A DNA stretch of 64,000 bases from Usnea hakonensis (Eukaryota; Ascomycota; Lecanoromycetes; Lecanorales; Parmeliaceae), in assembly GCA_013423325.1 (NCBI GenBank), contig BLJB01000049.1, forward strand, positions 62,335-126,334. The letters are read 5' to 3'. The position numbers were made by a program, and so were the translations under genes. Position 1 is the stretch's first letter. The number at the start of each line of letters is the position of its first letter. The notes below the pieces were generated by a model. It was not told the origin of the DNA, made no database searches, and worked only from the letters and a program-made list of their open reading frames with translations. Below, in pieces: positions 11,129 to 22,133 of this stretch.

Positions 11129-12178
11129 ATGGGTCGTGGACCGTAAGTATACAATTGCGAAAGAAAGTAGTTGCTTCTCAGAAGCTTAAGGCTAATGACA
11201 TTGAAGGAAAAAACATCAGAAGCGTCTCAGCGCGCCATCGCACTGGCTTCTAGATAAGCTGTCCGGTGCCTATGCGCCTCGCCCATCCCCTGGTCCTCAC
11301 AAGCTCCGAGATTGTATGCCACTCATTGTGTTTATCCGCAACCGGTGAGCTTGAAGAGTTGCAGTCTGTCACTATCAAACTCTACTGATTTCTTCTAGAC
11401 TGAAGTATGCTCTCAACTCCCGCGAAACCAAGGCTATCGTTATGCAACGCCTCATCAAGGTTGACGGCAAGGTCCGCACAGACACCACCTATCCTGCCGG
11501 ATTCATGGACGTTATCTCTATCGAGAAGACGGCAGAAAACTTCCGACTTGTCTACGACACGAAGGGCCGTTTCACAGTCCACCGCATCACCAGCGAAGAG
11601 GCGGAATACAAGCTGGCAAAGGTCAAGAGGGTGCAGTTAGGCAAAGGCGGAATCCCATTCTTGGTTACGCATGATGCAAGAACGTGAGTTTATTGTACTC
11701 TTTCAGTCGTTGGACCAAGTTTTGGTGGCATTCTTTGGCGAAGTGCTGACAGAAAGGCATACCGCAGGATTCGCTACCCAGACCCCGCTATTAAGGTAAA
11801 CGACACTGTCAAGATCGATCTATCGACAGGCAAAATCAGCCACTTTATTCGCTTTGACACTGGAGTAATCGCGATGGCAACAGGTGGTCGTAACATGGGT
11901 CGTGTTGGTGTGATCACACATCGTGAGCGTCACGACGGAGGGTTTAACATTGTACACATCAAGGATGCCATAGACAACTCATTTGCTACTCGAGAAACTA
12001 ACGTCTTCGTCATTGGTAACGAGAAGCCATGGATAAGTCTGCCTAAGGGGAAAGGAGTAAAGGTACGACATCAGTGGAACGGTTTTCCTCACCTACCCGA
12101 ATGTCTACTAATCATGTATAGCTATCGATTGCGGAGGAGAGGGATCGTCGTCGTGCGCATGCAATTGCAGGTCACTAG
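11129..12178 (+). CDS. RPS4: 40S ribosomal protein eS4
   Basis: Structural protein of the small ribosomal subunit. Exons 11129-11142, 11207-11344, 11399-11683, 11768-12062 and 12122-12178 give 262 aa, the family length. It starts MGRGPKKHQKRLSAP, contains HKLRDCMPLIVFIRNRLKYA (S4-like RNA-binding region), FRLVYDTKGRF, and the KOW-type region ATGGRNMGRVGVI, and ends ERDRRRAHAIAGH. All introns are standard and 53-84 nt long. The 14-nt first exon before a 5'-proximal intron is common in fungal ribosomal protein genes. Confidence 0.98.
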
Positions 12179-13004
12179 GTTCCCGGGGACATTGCCAGTA
12201 TCTAACCCAAGCATGGCTCAACCAAATCTGCTCCCGATCTTAGACCCCAGCTTCAAAAAGATTCAAACCACCTTAGGGGTGTTGCTGTGCTTTTACGTTG
12301 GATTGCAACAGCGAAAACTCTGCCTCCCTGATAGACGTAGCGACAAGAATTGTATGGACTAACGCTCTATAGTAGCAGCGTATCTTCAACTCTAGATATG
12401 CATCGACCCCAGATATTACAGATGTGGGCGACCAAGATGAGGATAACTCCTAATGTTCCAGACCTTCTTGGTTGCATGCATGTCTTCTTTACTCTCAAGT
12501 ACAAAATCTTTACCAGACAGTGCAAGCGTAATCCCGATGTTGCCCCATACCATCCAATTGCATTGCACACCCACAAAACTTTTGGAACCCCTAGAACATA
12601 GTCTGAGTGTCAATATTCATTGCAGGTTGGGGAGCTACCTTGAGCGCTGGGCTGGGGCAAGGTGTGTAGGTAATTTGTTCGAAAACGCGCCAAGCAATTC
12701 GCAAGCTTGCACATCGGAATACCTTACTCTATACCTTATTTACCTTACTTTACTTACGATCTAGCGAGTCCGGACTGCAAATGACTCAAAGCAACGACTT
12801 CATGGAAGGCTTTCATGTGGTGATGATTGGTTAGCTCACAGTGGACCGCTGTAAAACCGCTGCTAAGGCCGAGTTTCTTTTTATTTAAAAATTATCAGTA
12901 CTAATCGAAGATTGACCCATCACTACCGCTAAAGCATCACGCGTCTCCTTTTATTCCGATTATCTACCTAGGAACGTTACTTCTAGGCCTTCGCTAAACT
13001 CATC
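12179..13004. other. Intergenic with CCTTA-rich tract
   Basis: No gene supported. Around 12719-12760 there is a run of ACCTTA/TACCTTA motifs, which also occur in other spacers of this window (about 21330-21355, 43150-43205, 60190-60240). Confidence 0.4.
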
Positions 13005-14494
13005 ATGAACATGCCAAATTTCGATGATATCTTCGACGATTTCCAAATACGTCCCTCTCTTCGAATTCCTCCCCTACAAGACCCTTATCCCCCTCTCTCG
13101 ATTGTTTCGCGAAGGCCTTCTCCGTTGGAGCCGAACGCGCGGGTCAACATCGACAGCGAAGCGAATAAGCTCACAGGTAGACAAAGAGCACTTGCGCAGG
13201 CAAAACCTCTGGGGGCGCCGGAGCACAGTGATTTCGAAGTACCTATCACAACCAAGCATGCTGCAATCTTTGAAGCACAAGAGACGGCGCATCCCAAGGA
13301 GCGACCCCGGAAGAAACAGAAGCTCTACGACCATGAACAAATTGCAGATTTTGTTCAACTGCCCAGACCTCAGGCCAAATCCAAAGACGAGAAACCGCGT
13401 CCATTCCAACCGATATCAATACTCAATGAATTGCATGAGCCACCTCCCAGCGCAGCATTGTTTCCCCCGATCACGCCAAACGCAAGTCAAGAGGAGCATG
13501 ATAAATATCAATCTGGTCGTGGACGACCTCCAAGCCAGGTCAAAGACACAGGATATCCACCTGCTGAAAAGAGGAAGCCAAGGGGACGCTCTACTAATAG
13601 ATTTGTCTCCAAAAGGAATTATACTCGAGAGCGGACAGCATGGACAGAAGAAGAGACTGACCAATTGGTCAAAGGTGTTGCGATCTATGGGATGGGCAGG
13701 TGGAAAAGCATCCTTGATCATCCGGAACTGCAGTTCCGTGAAGGAAGAACGAATATGGATCTAAAGGACCGGTATGTTACATCCTGCTGCTAGCTGTCCC
13801 GCTTAACGACTGATCAAGATAACAAAGGTTCCGAGTTGTATTTCCCCCAAATGCACGACACAAGTGGACCAGAGCAATGCCAGAGCCTCCAAAGGACGAA
13901 CACGGTAAGTCTGGCTCAAAAGGACCCCGCTCAGTGATACTAATACCTTGTCCTGCGCTAGATGCAACTTTGGGGCACAAGTCCGCGACCAAAATATCTG
14001 CGAAGAAATTCCCACTAAGAGCGCCAAAACGCCTTTGGACACATCAGGAAGACACCGAGCTTGACAAAGGGTTCCAATTGTATGGATTCCAGTGGAATCT
14101 CATGCTCAAAGATCCAGCATTGAATTTCGACCAAAGATCGTGCGGACAAATACGAGATCGGTTCCGTCTGCGATTTCCCGACATGTATAAGCAGCAAGAA
14201 TCAACGGCCTCACCCAAGGAAAATCGGACTTCATCGAAGAAAAAGCAATCAGAAAGGGCCTCATCATGGACAAAGAAGACTGTTCCTGATTCGAATGATC
14301 CAGCAAACGAGGAGGAAAGCGACGTGGGGAAGACAGGGGCTAAATTGGCACCAGCTTTCCATGCAGAAGAGGAAGACCAAAGACTTTCGAATTCGATCTT
14401 ACACAATGACTGGGATTGGGATGAGAATCTCACATTGGCTCCTTTGGCGTGGGAGGATATGGCTACGAAAATGCCCATGTTTCCATTCGACTGA
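13005..14494 (+). CDS. Two-Myb telobox DNA-binding protein (Teb1/Tbf1-like)
   Basis: Likely nuclear protein binding telomere-like or promoter repeats. Exons 13005-13771, 13828-13904 and 13962-14494 give 458 aa. The N-terminal 200 residues are disordered and basic (ERPRKKQKL looks like a nuclear localisation signal). The first Myb repeat is near residue 215 (AWTEEETDQLVKGVAIYGMG, then MDLKDRFRVVFP, close to the telobox VDLKDKWR). The second lies in the third exon (LWTHQEDTELDKGFQLYGFQ, then SCGQIRDRFRLRFP). Two adjacent Myb repeats of this kind resemble fission yeast Teb1; Tbf1/Taz1-type proteins have one. The second intron (57 nt, GTAAGT donor, TACTAAT branch site) is a multiple of three and contains no stop. 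Confidence 0.8.
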
Positions 14495-15215
14495 AGAGAG
14501 ATCTGATTTGTGAGCGAGAGATGAAGAGCAAAACAGAATTGTAGTAGGAAAATATTGTCGGACTACAAGCTCAAATATCTGAGCACCCAGAGCTGAACCC
14601 CTCTAATATTACATCCTGCCCATCTGACTTTCTGCACAAGTTTATTCCGTACTCTCAGCAACCTGTATTCCCCCCATGGATTACCTAGAGTATTTTTGGC
14701 ATGCGTGAACTTGATGAGTGAATGACCTTCTTCCATTCTTGCTTTGTAGCCTGTGGAATAGAAAAAGATGAAGGATTTCAAAGAAGTCGCAGTGGGTTTA
14801 GCGCTGTGGGGTTTCGCAGACCTCAACTAATAATTTGAATAGAGGAACGACAGGTCGATACTTTTACTTTATAGAAATATCAGCCGTAGGGAGAGCTAAT
14901 TCTATGTCCCTTTTAGCAAACCATGAAGGGCGGCGCGGTGGCACGCCACCCAAATAAAAAGAAGTAGAACATCAAAGACACAACCAATCAGTAGGTATAT
15001 ATAAAGAGCTAAGCGCCAAGACTCAACCAGCCAATTAAAAACCTGGAAGGACTTCCTATTTCGGACGTCTTGGCGCTAAGTAAGCACGGTGAAAAAAGTG
15101 GCCGCCGAGTCGCGCGACCACTCTATAGACAAATTTTTTTATATAAACTCTATAATTAGAGACTATCTCTTGCGCTTTCTAACGCCGTAAAAATTATTAA
15201 AATCGGTTAAGTATA
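14495..15215. other. Spacer leading into the RIP-mutated region
   Basis: Follows the Myb gene. Composition is ordinary until about 15120, then switches abruptly to AT-rich CpA-poor sequence. A short hairpin GGTGGC-AC-GCCACC lies near 14937-14950 and a larger inverted repeat at 15008-15080 (listed separately). No gene. Confidence 0.4.
15008..15080. repeat. Imperfect inverted repeat (hairpin)
   Basis: CTAAGCGCCAAGAC at 15009-15022 pairs with GTCTTGGCGCTAAG at 15067-15080 with one mismatch, enclosing about 44 nt. It lies just outside the RIP-mutated block and 135 bp from the transposon end. Its core (TTGGCGC..AAG) resembles the palindrome at 11010-11030. It may be a remnant of a small mobile element or a structural end; no target duplication was seen. 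Confidence 0.5.
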
Positions 15216-17052
15216 CGGAGGTCTGCACACAAAGTCCTACGATATACTAAGAAAAGGGTCTTTCGTAGGGCTAATACTAAACTTCTTACTAAATTATTAT
15301 TACTTTATATATTCGGCTATACTTTATATATAAATTTATATAGTAAAAGAGTATATATATACTTATAATAATATAATTTCGAGAATTTATTAAAGTATAT
15401 ATAAATACGTAAGAGAAAAAGGGGGAAAGCAGTCTAAATATAAAACTACTAAGGCTATTTTAGCTATATCTTTCTATCCTTCTCCCTATTGTCACGGCAT
15501 GCGGGTGGTAGTACCGCTAACCGGTAGGCCAAAAGACCAAAAGAGCCCCGGACCCCGCTAAGGCAGGGGTCCTCCACTAACACACTACTTGTTCGTGACA
15601 CCTATCCTTCTCTCTATAATTATAATATCGAATATATAGAGCGTTAATTATAATAATAGTATATAAATATAAGTACTTACTCTTATAGAGGCTAATATTA
15701 CCTATAAAATTATTATTATAATTACTAAGATCTCTCGCTTTTTAATTAGTAGTCTTAAAAAGAAAGTATAAGACCGTAGCTATAATCTTTTCTAGTCTAA
15801 AAAGCTCTTACTTTTATACGTAATAAATACTCTTAGATCCGGTTATCCTACTATTATTTTACTAGAGGTTAAGAATACTATTCTATAAGCTATTCGAAAG
15901 GATTATTATAGCTATAAAAAGACCTCTTTTATATTAATAGCTAAATAAGGCCTCTCGTTAAGTACGATTTTTAATATCCTCTATTATAACGGCTTTCGAT
16001 CTTATAAGACTACTAAAAAACTATCTCTTATAGAGACTATAAAAGAGGTACGATATTAATTCGCTTTACGATATAAGGATTAGACTATAGAGGACTAGAA
16101 AAAGGTAATTTAAAGTAATAAAATAAATATAGTCTTAAACTCTTAGCGGGGAAAAATTCGATAATAGCGTTAATCCTACGAGGCCTATACTTAGACTTAT
16201 ATATAACGTCGTTATATTAAGGCTATAGAGTTTATATTCTAAAGGTACTTCTTATATAATAAAAAAGGGCCGTACTATATCTAGAAGCCTAAGACTATAG
16301 CCGAAAAGAGAGTATACTAGGCTAATTTAGACCGAATAAATACCCTTTTTAAGCCGGAAGCGAAGGAGGTATAGGAGTTAGAGACTAGTTTATAATAAAT
16401 AGGTCTTCGGAACGCCCCTAATAAGAAGCCTTAGTAGAAGTTTACTACCAAGACTAGTAATATTACTATTTCGAGGAAGAAAAAGGGAATTATCTAGTAT
16501 TATTACTAAAAATAGGTCTTAATCCCTAAGCTTCTTAAGTTCGCTTAGGAGTATAAACTAGAATAATCTAATACTATAATAATAGAAGATAAGGCCCCGG
16601 TATATACCTCTAAGTTTTAAGATTCGATCTTTATAGAAATAGATATTCTTTATCTAATATAGTATAGGAATTCGCTAGATCTTAATATAATTAAGTCTTA
16701 TTAGATCTAGATAAAGCGCGAAACTACTAAAAAGGGTATATTAAGAATTCGAAAAAAAACTAAAAAAGTTTAGATTTAATACTAGGAAAATTTATTCTAA
16801 AAAAGGATTTAGTTATAGATTAAATAAATATTAAGGTATATTACGGAGGTAATTCGACTTCGAGGGGGTAACGAGTACCATAAAAGCCGTAAAGGAGATA
16901 ATATATAGCTATATAATTTAATTAATAAGGCTAATAATTATATTCGTAGCTATATAAAGGGTACTAGTTAATTAATAAAGGATTTTAGGAGAAAATGCTA
17001 AAAAATACCAAGAAATTAGCGTATATCGTAGGACTTTGTGTGCAGACCTCCG
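15216..17052. mobile_element. RIP-inactivated TIR DNA transposon
   Basis: An 1837-bp unit bounded by perfect 32-bp terminal inverted repeats (15216-15247 and 17021-17052, beginning CGGAGGTCTGCACACAAAG) and flanked on both sides by TA (15214-15215, 17053-17054). Size and TA target duplication fit the Tc1/mariner superfamily, in particular the Fot1/pogo group common in ascomycetes. The interior has almost no CpA or TpG and no open frame left, so the transposase cannot be read; the family call rests on ends and size. Without the nested solo LTR and one copy of its 5-bp duplication the element would be about 1.72 kb. Confidence 0.85.
15490..15600. mobile_element. Nested solo LTR, 111 bp
   Basis: The segment starts TGTCACG and ends CGTGACA (TG..CA ends inside a 7-bp inverted repeat) and is flanked by a perfect 5-bp direct duplication CCTAT (15485-15489 and 15601-15605). 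These are the hallmarks of an LTR retrotransposon insertion reduced to one LTR by recombination. It is GC-rich and keeps CpA/TpG sites, unlike the sequence around it, so it entered after RIP of the host transposon or was too short to be mutated. At 111 bp it is short for a fungal LTR; a TRIM-like element is possible. Confidence 0.8.
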
Positions 17053-17375
17053 TACGTGCCTATATAATTTTTTAAAAGATTTACCCCCCGGAGGACTCCC
17101 GGAGGGAGGGGGGTTCTAGGGGGTCTCCCCCTGGGAATTAAAAAAAGGTAAGTACTCCGTAGTACTGCTAGAGAACTTTCACACCAGAAATAACTTTCAA
17201 ACAAAACTATTATATCACGAAATTTTTTCGTGGGCCTATACTTGTACTCTAATAATACCAATACGACCTGATTGATGCTTGGGATGGATCCGCCCACTCG
17301 AGGAGTCGAGCTATTGTCGTTGCGATAGGCAACCAGCGCCGAAATTGCCGGAGACAACGCCTCAAATTGTTAATC
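17053..17375. other. Boundary region with GC-rich islet
   Basis: Directly right of the transposon, 17072-17135 is unusually G/C-run rich (CCCCCCGGAGG, GGAGGGAGGGGGG, GGGGGTCTCCCCC), next to AT-rich sequence. After that, normal composition resumes. No gene supported. Confidence 0.4.
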
Positions 17376-20300
17376 ATGAAGAGTCAATTACTTTGCGATT
17401 CGTCAGTAGATGAAGTCCCTATGCGTGATGGAACAATTACATGTGGAAGTGCATCGTATAACAAACTGCCATTATACGCCTTGCCTAAAGGTGCTATGAT
17501 CATTTCATGCAACTTTGAGTCAGTAATTGGAGCTGATACATGCCATTAGAAGCTTCATGATATTCTCCAAAACATTGATACCACCCTTCTCCGACTGTGG
17601 GCCCGCGGAAATCATTGCCAGATTGTGGACTTGGCCATTATCGTTTTAGAAAGCCTTGAGCTATGGCCTTTCACTATAGATATCCTAAGGATTATGGGTA
17701 TATTCCCAGGAGCTAGATAATGTACACTACCTAGGTATGCTCACTAGATTATCTAGCGTCTATTCCCTGTTTCCGAGACGCAGTCTTGCAGCAGAACCCA
17801 AGGCTTCTGGACACCCTTGTTACCAATGTCATAGACTCGCAGTCGGGCTTCGATAAGGTACTAAATAAAGTCTGTTTTCGTTGTCAAACAAAGAGTACTG
17901 ACCATGGAGCAGTATGCGTCCACCTGCGTCGCTCTGCTTTCTACGACATTAGATTTTCCAAGACCCTCAAAGGCTCCTACCTTGATCACGAAGTGCCTGG
18001 AGAAGGCAATTGAATCGCTGTCGTCTGAAACCGTCAGACCAGTCTATTTGCTATTGTCTGGGGTAGAATCCAGCTACTTCGATATTCTGCCTCTTGATAT
18101 CCTCTCTACCGTGCAAGATAGAACGATCGAGGTGCTAAGCGAGCTCGACTCGGACAACCACCTGGGCAGTCTCTTATGTTTGGCCGTACTGGCCAGGTTC
18201 TCTTCCAGGCCGGGTGTCATACCGAAGCCTCTGGTGAATGTCCATTCCACGCCGAATGATGCAATTGAGTCTCAGCCAAAAGATATCTTTTTCCCAGCTC
18301 GAAAGTTTTTCTTGTCAAAGAAGGCGCTGAAAACCCTTGACTTGGTAGTTATCAAAGCTATCAAGGCATGCTCTCAAAGATGTCAACTAAGCGCGAACGA
18401 TATAATTGAGGGCTTGAAGCTGTCGAGGGAGATTATAGATGCTTTGGACAAGAATGAGAGGAGCTCTTGGTTAGCTGGAAACGATCAGAAAACCAAGAAA
18501 TTATACGAGAAGATCCTGAGGCCTGACATCGAAGACAAAGTGCAGTGCGAGGTGAGTCGGCGAGGCGTTCTCGCATCCTGCTGGTCCTAATATCTTCCTA
18601 GGCACTGAATTTCCTTGTTGCATTATCTGCTGGGGAGTCGCTGTCTCTGGAAATCATTCTAAATATCCAGAAACACCTTCTCACATCAAAAGCGGACGTA
18701 CTTTCTGCTAACGCTATTGGACAGTGCATCGTAAGACCTCGTTCAAGAAAAGTAGACCAACGCTAAAATATACCAGGTCCGACTCGAAGACGACTCCATC
18801 CATGGACTTTTGCAGTCTTTGTTGGTGTTGGCGTGTGAAAAGTGGCACCCGTGCAGAGACTCATTGACCGAAATTGACAATGCCTTGCGATTGATCTCTA
18901 TCATCAGAGAAGAAATTCCCACAACGTCGGAATTTCTGAAGGCAGTCTTGCGATCCATTTCAAGCAACGTGGTCTCGGACAAGCTTCGCCAATACGTCTA
19001 CCAAGTTCCAGGACTAATGTGCATGGGATCTGCTCGCGACCATAGCAACCTAGAAGTCTGCCCTCTATCTTATCGTGAAGCGCAAGCACGATTACACCAT
19101 AGTCTCGCGACGATGGTGTTGGAATCTGCACTCGCCTCCCAATGTGGAGGCCATTTCGATCCTGCCATGATGACATTGTTGCTTGAGAAACAGATTCTGC
19201 ATTGCCAGACTCAGCCCGCGTCTGTAGAGTGTGTTCAGCGCAGACCGAGAAGCCTCCAGATGCCCAAGATATCCCTGTTTGGGGCCATTAGTACCCCGCA
19301 TGTTGAATCTGTCAGCCTCAATTGGAGAGACAGCCTCATACTTGAATTATCAAGAGACGCAGATTGCCGCTACGAGGGTGTCGTTAGAATGGTTGGCGAG
19401 ATATGTAGAGATCTTGAATCTCGCTGTAACGAGTCGGAGCGTCCTCTTCGGGAAGAACAATCAAATTCCCGTGACCTTCAAGCAAGGTTGGAAAGCTCCG
19501 AGCGTGACAAAGGTGATCTGGAACTTCAGGCACGCAATCAGCAATCAATAACTAGCACCCTACAGATTGAAAGAGACTGTCTCGCCAAAAAGGTTGAGGT
19601 GGCCGAGAGTCAAATCCAAGAGCTAGGTACACGTCTGGACAATATCCACCGAGAAGCTGAATGTGCAGCACAGACCGCCATCGAAAGAACCAGGCAACAG
19701 GAGATTGTGTACCTGGCTACGATAACAGGGAAAGACGAGATGTTTGAAGAGCAATCCTTGAAGCTGGCTAGTGCTGAGCAACGTATCCAACTTCTTGAAA
19801 ATGAACTGAACTACATGAAAGAGCAGGAAGTCAAAAATGCCGAGAAAGTCAACAACGATGAGAAACACATCGGTACATTGAACATCGCTGTCTCAACGTC
19901 AGAGTGCCGTATTCGGGCACTCCAAGATGAAATATACCAGACAAAAGAGCAAGACGCTCGCAATATCGCCAAGATCGGTCGCAACGAGGCAATTATTGAC
20001 GAGCTGAAAGGTACTATTCTTGCTTCAAACGATGCATCTGACCAGAAGGAGTCCCTGACCTCAACCTTGAGAGATCGACTTCAAAAATCGGAACTGGAAA
20101 CATCCGAACTGCGGTTGCAGCACGGGACTCACCTATCTGCCAAAGACGCAGAAATCGAGCGTCTGAATGAGTCCAATCGATCTTTGAATGAAACATGGCG
20201 TAAAAAAATCGAGGTGGCGCACAAGAGTGCTGCAGCAGTTAGCGAGCAAAGTGCGGCGACGATCGCTAGCCTGCGCTCCAAGGTTGGGAGACTCCGCAAG

Positions 20301-21050
20301 GAGCGCGAGGTATGTAATTTGGTGACTGGCTTTGCACTCTCCGAGCCTAGATTTTGACCTGTTGAACACGACCCCCCATGGAAACGCCCTTCAGAGATTT
20401 GTGTCTAGAACGAGGAATGCTGATGTTGGAATCATCTACAGAAGCGGAATAGAGAATTTGCAGAAGCTCAAGAGCTTAGCAGTCGACTTACAACCCTCAT
20501 AGGAACCACCAAGCACCCAAAATTATCATACGTGGCAGAACAGAGGATAGTAGGGCCTGCTGAGCGTGATCTACCCATGCCTGATGCGAATAGTCCAGAT
20601 CCGACATCGGCCAAGTCATTTCGTTCTTCTAATTCTAGCGCATCCAGCACAGCAACTAAGCGCATTAAAGGGCATCCAGAGCCTGTAACACCGCTCGGCA
20701 ATGCAGCAAATATTTTGAAGCCTACCATTACATGGAAAGAGAGCCTACGCAGCATCGGCAGAGATGGTAGAATTCCACTTGCTGACCTAGCATCAACGCA
20801 GGGTTCATGTCCCCTGACACCAAAGGATCAGAAGGTCTCGAAGAATCTAGAACATCAAGAACTTCATATGCCCAAAAGTGATGGAGCTGGGAGACTCAAG
20901 GAAAATGAACGACCCACTCCTATACTAGACTCGGACGAAGAGTCGTTTAGCGGAGGGGATGTCTTCACAAGCACGGATCAGCAACGGCTATCTGCGCAGC
21001 GCGGAAGACACCCGAGACAGAATTACGATGAGACAACGACAGAGTTCTGA
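17376..21050 (+). CDS. Large coiled-coil protein, function unknown
   Basis: Not recognised. Well-supported exons are: up to 17697, 17757-17857, 17913-18551, 18602-18730, 18777-20309 and 20442-21050, all joining in phase. The first exon is uncertain: the frame upstream of 17550 is open back to the ATG at 17376 except for one TAG (17547-17549), so an intron ending at 17549 is likely (for example GTAGAT at 17406). The N-terminal part (about 450 residues) looks like helical-repeat sequence. A long coiled coil follows (from about exon position 19400, e.g. LESSERDKGDLELQARNQQ, RIQLLENELNYMKEQEVK). The tail (20532 on) is disordered and ends with DSDEESFSGGD and basic residues. Total about 1050-1060 aa. 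A structural or scaffold role is likely from the coiled coil alone. Confidence 0.75.
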
Positions 21051-22133
21051 TGCGATCTTGTAGCATTCGAATAAGTGGTTGTACCGAACTATGAGGCGTA
21101 CTGTTTGACCTCACTTGTGCCGTTTGGGCTGCTTAGTCCTACTGAAACTGATTCTCGTTCCATAGTTCCTTGTTGAAGTTTCTCGCTTTGGTTCCACGTC
21201 AACTCATGAGGGGATAATGTGCGTAGGTATGAAATTTTGAACATCAGATCGTCTCGTGATTGGCTGCTTTTCAAGGCTGAATTTGGGGCCGGCCAAATGT
21301 TTCCGATGCGGCGAGATTAAGGCAATGTAAGGTACCTTACCTTACCTTACTTTAACTTTTTAGACCGTCCTGGACGTTTGAGAAAACGCGCTGGCAACAT
21401 AAGGTACATGATTGCCAGGATAGATTTCCTTGTTTGCTTTGTCCCGTATTTGCTAACAGCATAGCCTGCCACGACATAACACCTACTTTACATGCGCACA
21501 AGGCGCTCATTCATTCCATAATTATCGCAATCATTCTGAAGGATTATGAAACATATCAAGGCTGTGAAGGTCGCTCAACACTATGGTGAAACCTGCAAAC
21601 CTTCATTACCTCGAGTGAATTGCTGATCCAAACCCTCTTGAACACCACCTACCATACAGATTCCTTGGCCATTTCAATGCGAAGGCTTTTAGTGATAAAG
21701 GCCGTACAGGACTATAAAGCTTCCAGATTGGTAGACTTGATTCAGCTAAGACTCATGCGTATGCACTCCCTCGAATGATCAGAAATCCCAGTCCGTCATT
21801 ACCGAAAGCGCAAGACCAGACCTTCTACAACTACCAATCCCTCTTAAAGACTTCCTCCAACCATTCACCTTCATTACTGACGGATCCGGTAAGAGTGTTT
21901 AAGGGTAACCATTCACTGAGACTGTGGGAATAAGCACGGATTTTGCCACTGACATCCGTCGTACCCGTCAACACTATTATCCACACTTCACTTCGAGCGA
22001 AAGCGTTGCTCCATTTCACTCATAATCACCAGACCTCTTTTCTCACTAATCCCTTCGCCACCTTGCCCTCATAAGACATTTTCAATACCTTTGCTGCTCC
22101 GCTAGACTTGGCCACTGGGATTAAGACACCTAG
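21051..22133. other. Intergenic, nothing recognised
   Basis: About 1.1 kb between two plus-strand genes. It holds the sequence GGTACCTTACCTTACCTTAC at 21332-21351 and the promoter of the RNA-dependent RNA polymerase gene. No gene or RNA supported. Confidence 0.45.

Noticed and set aside
15280..16980. A readable transposase inside the TIR element
   Set aside because: All frames are riddled with stops after RIP-type mutation; any reading would require guessing the original bases.
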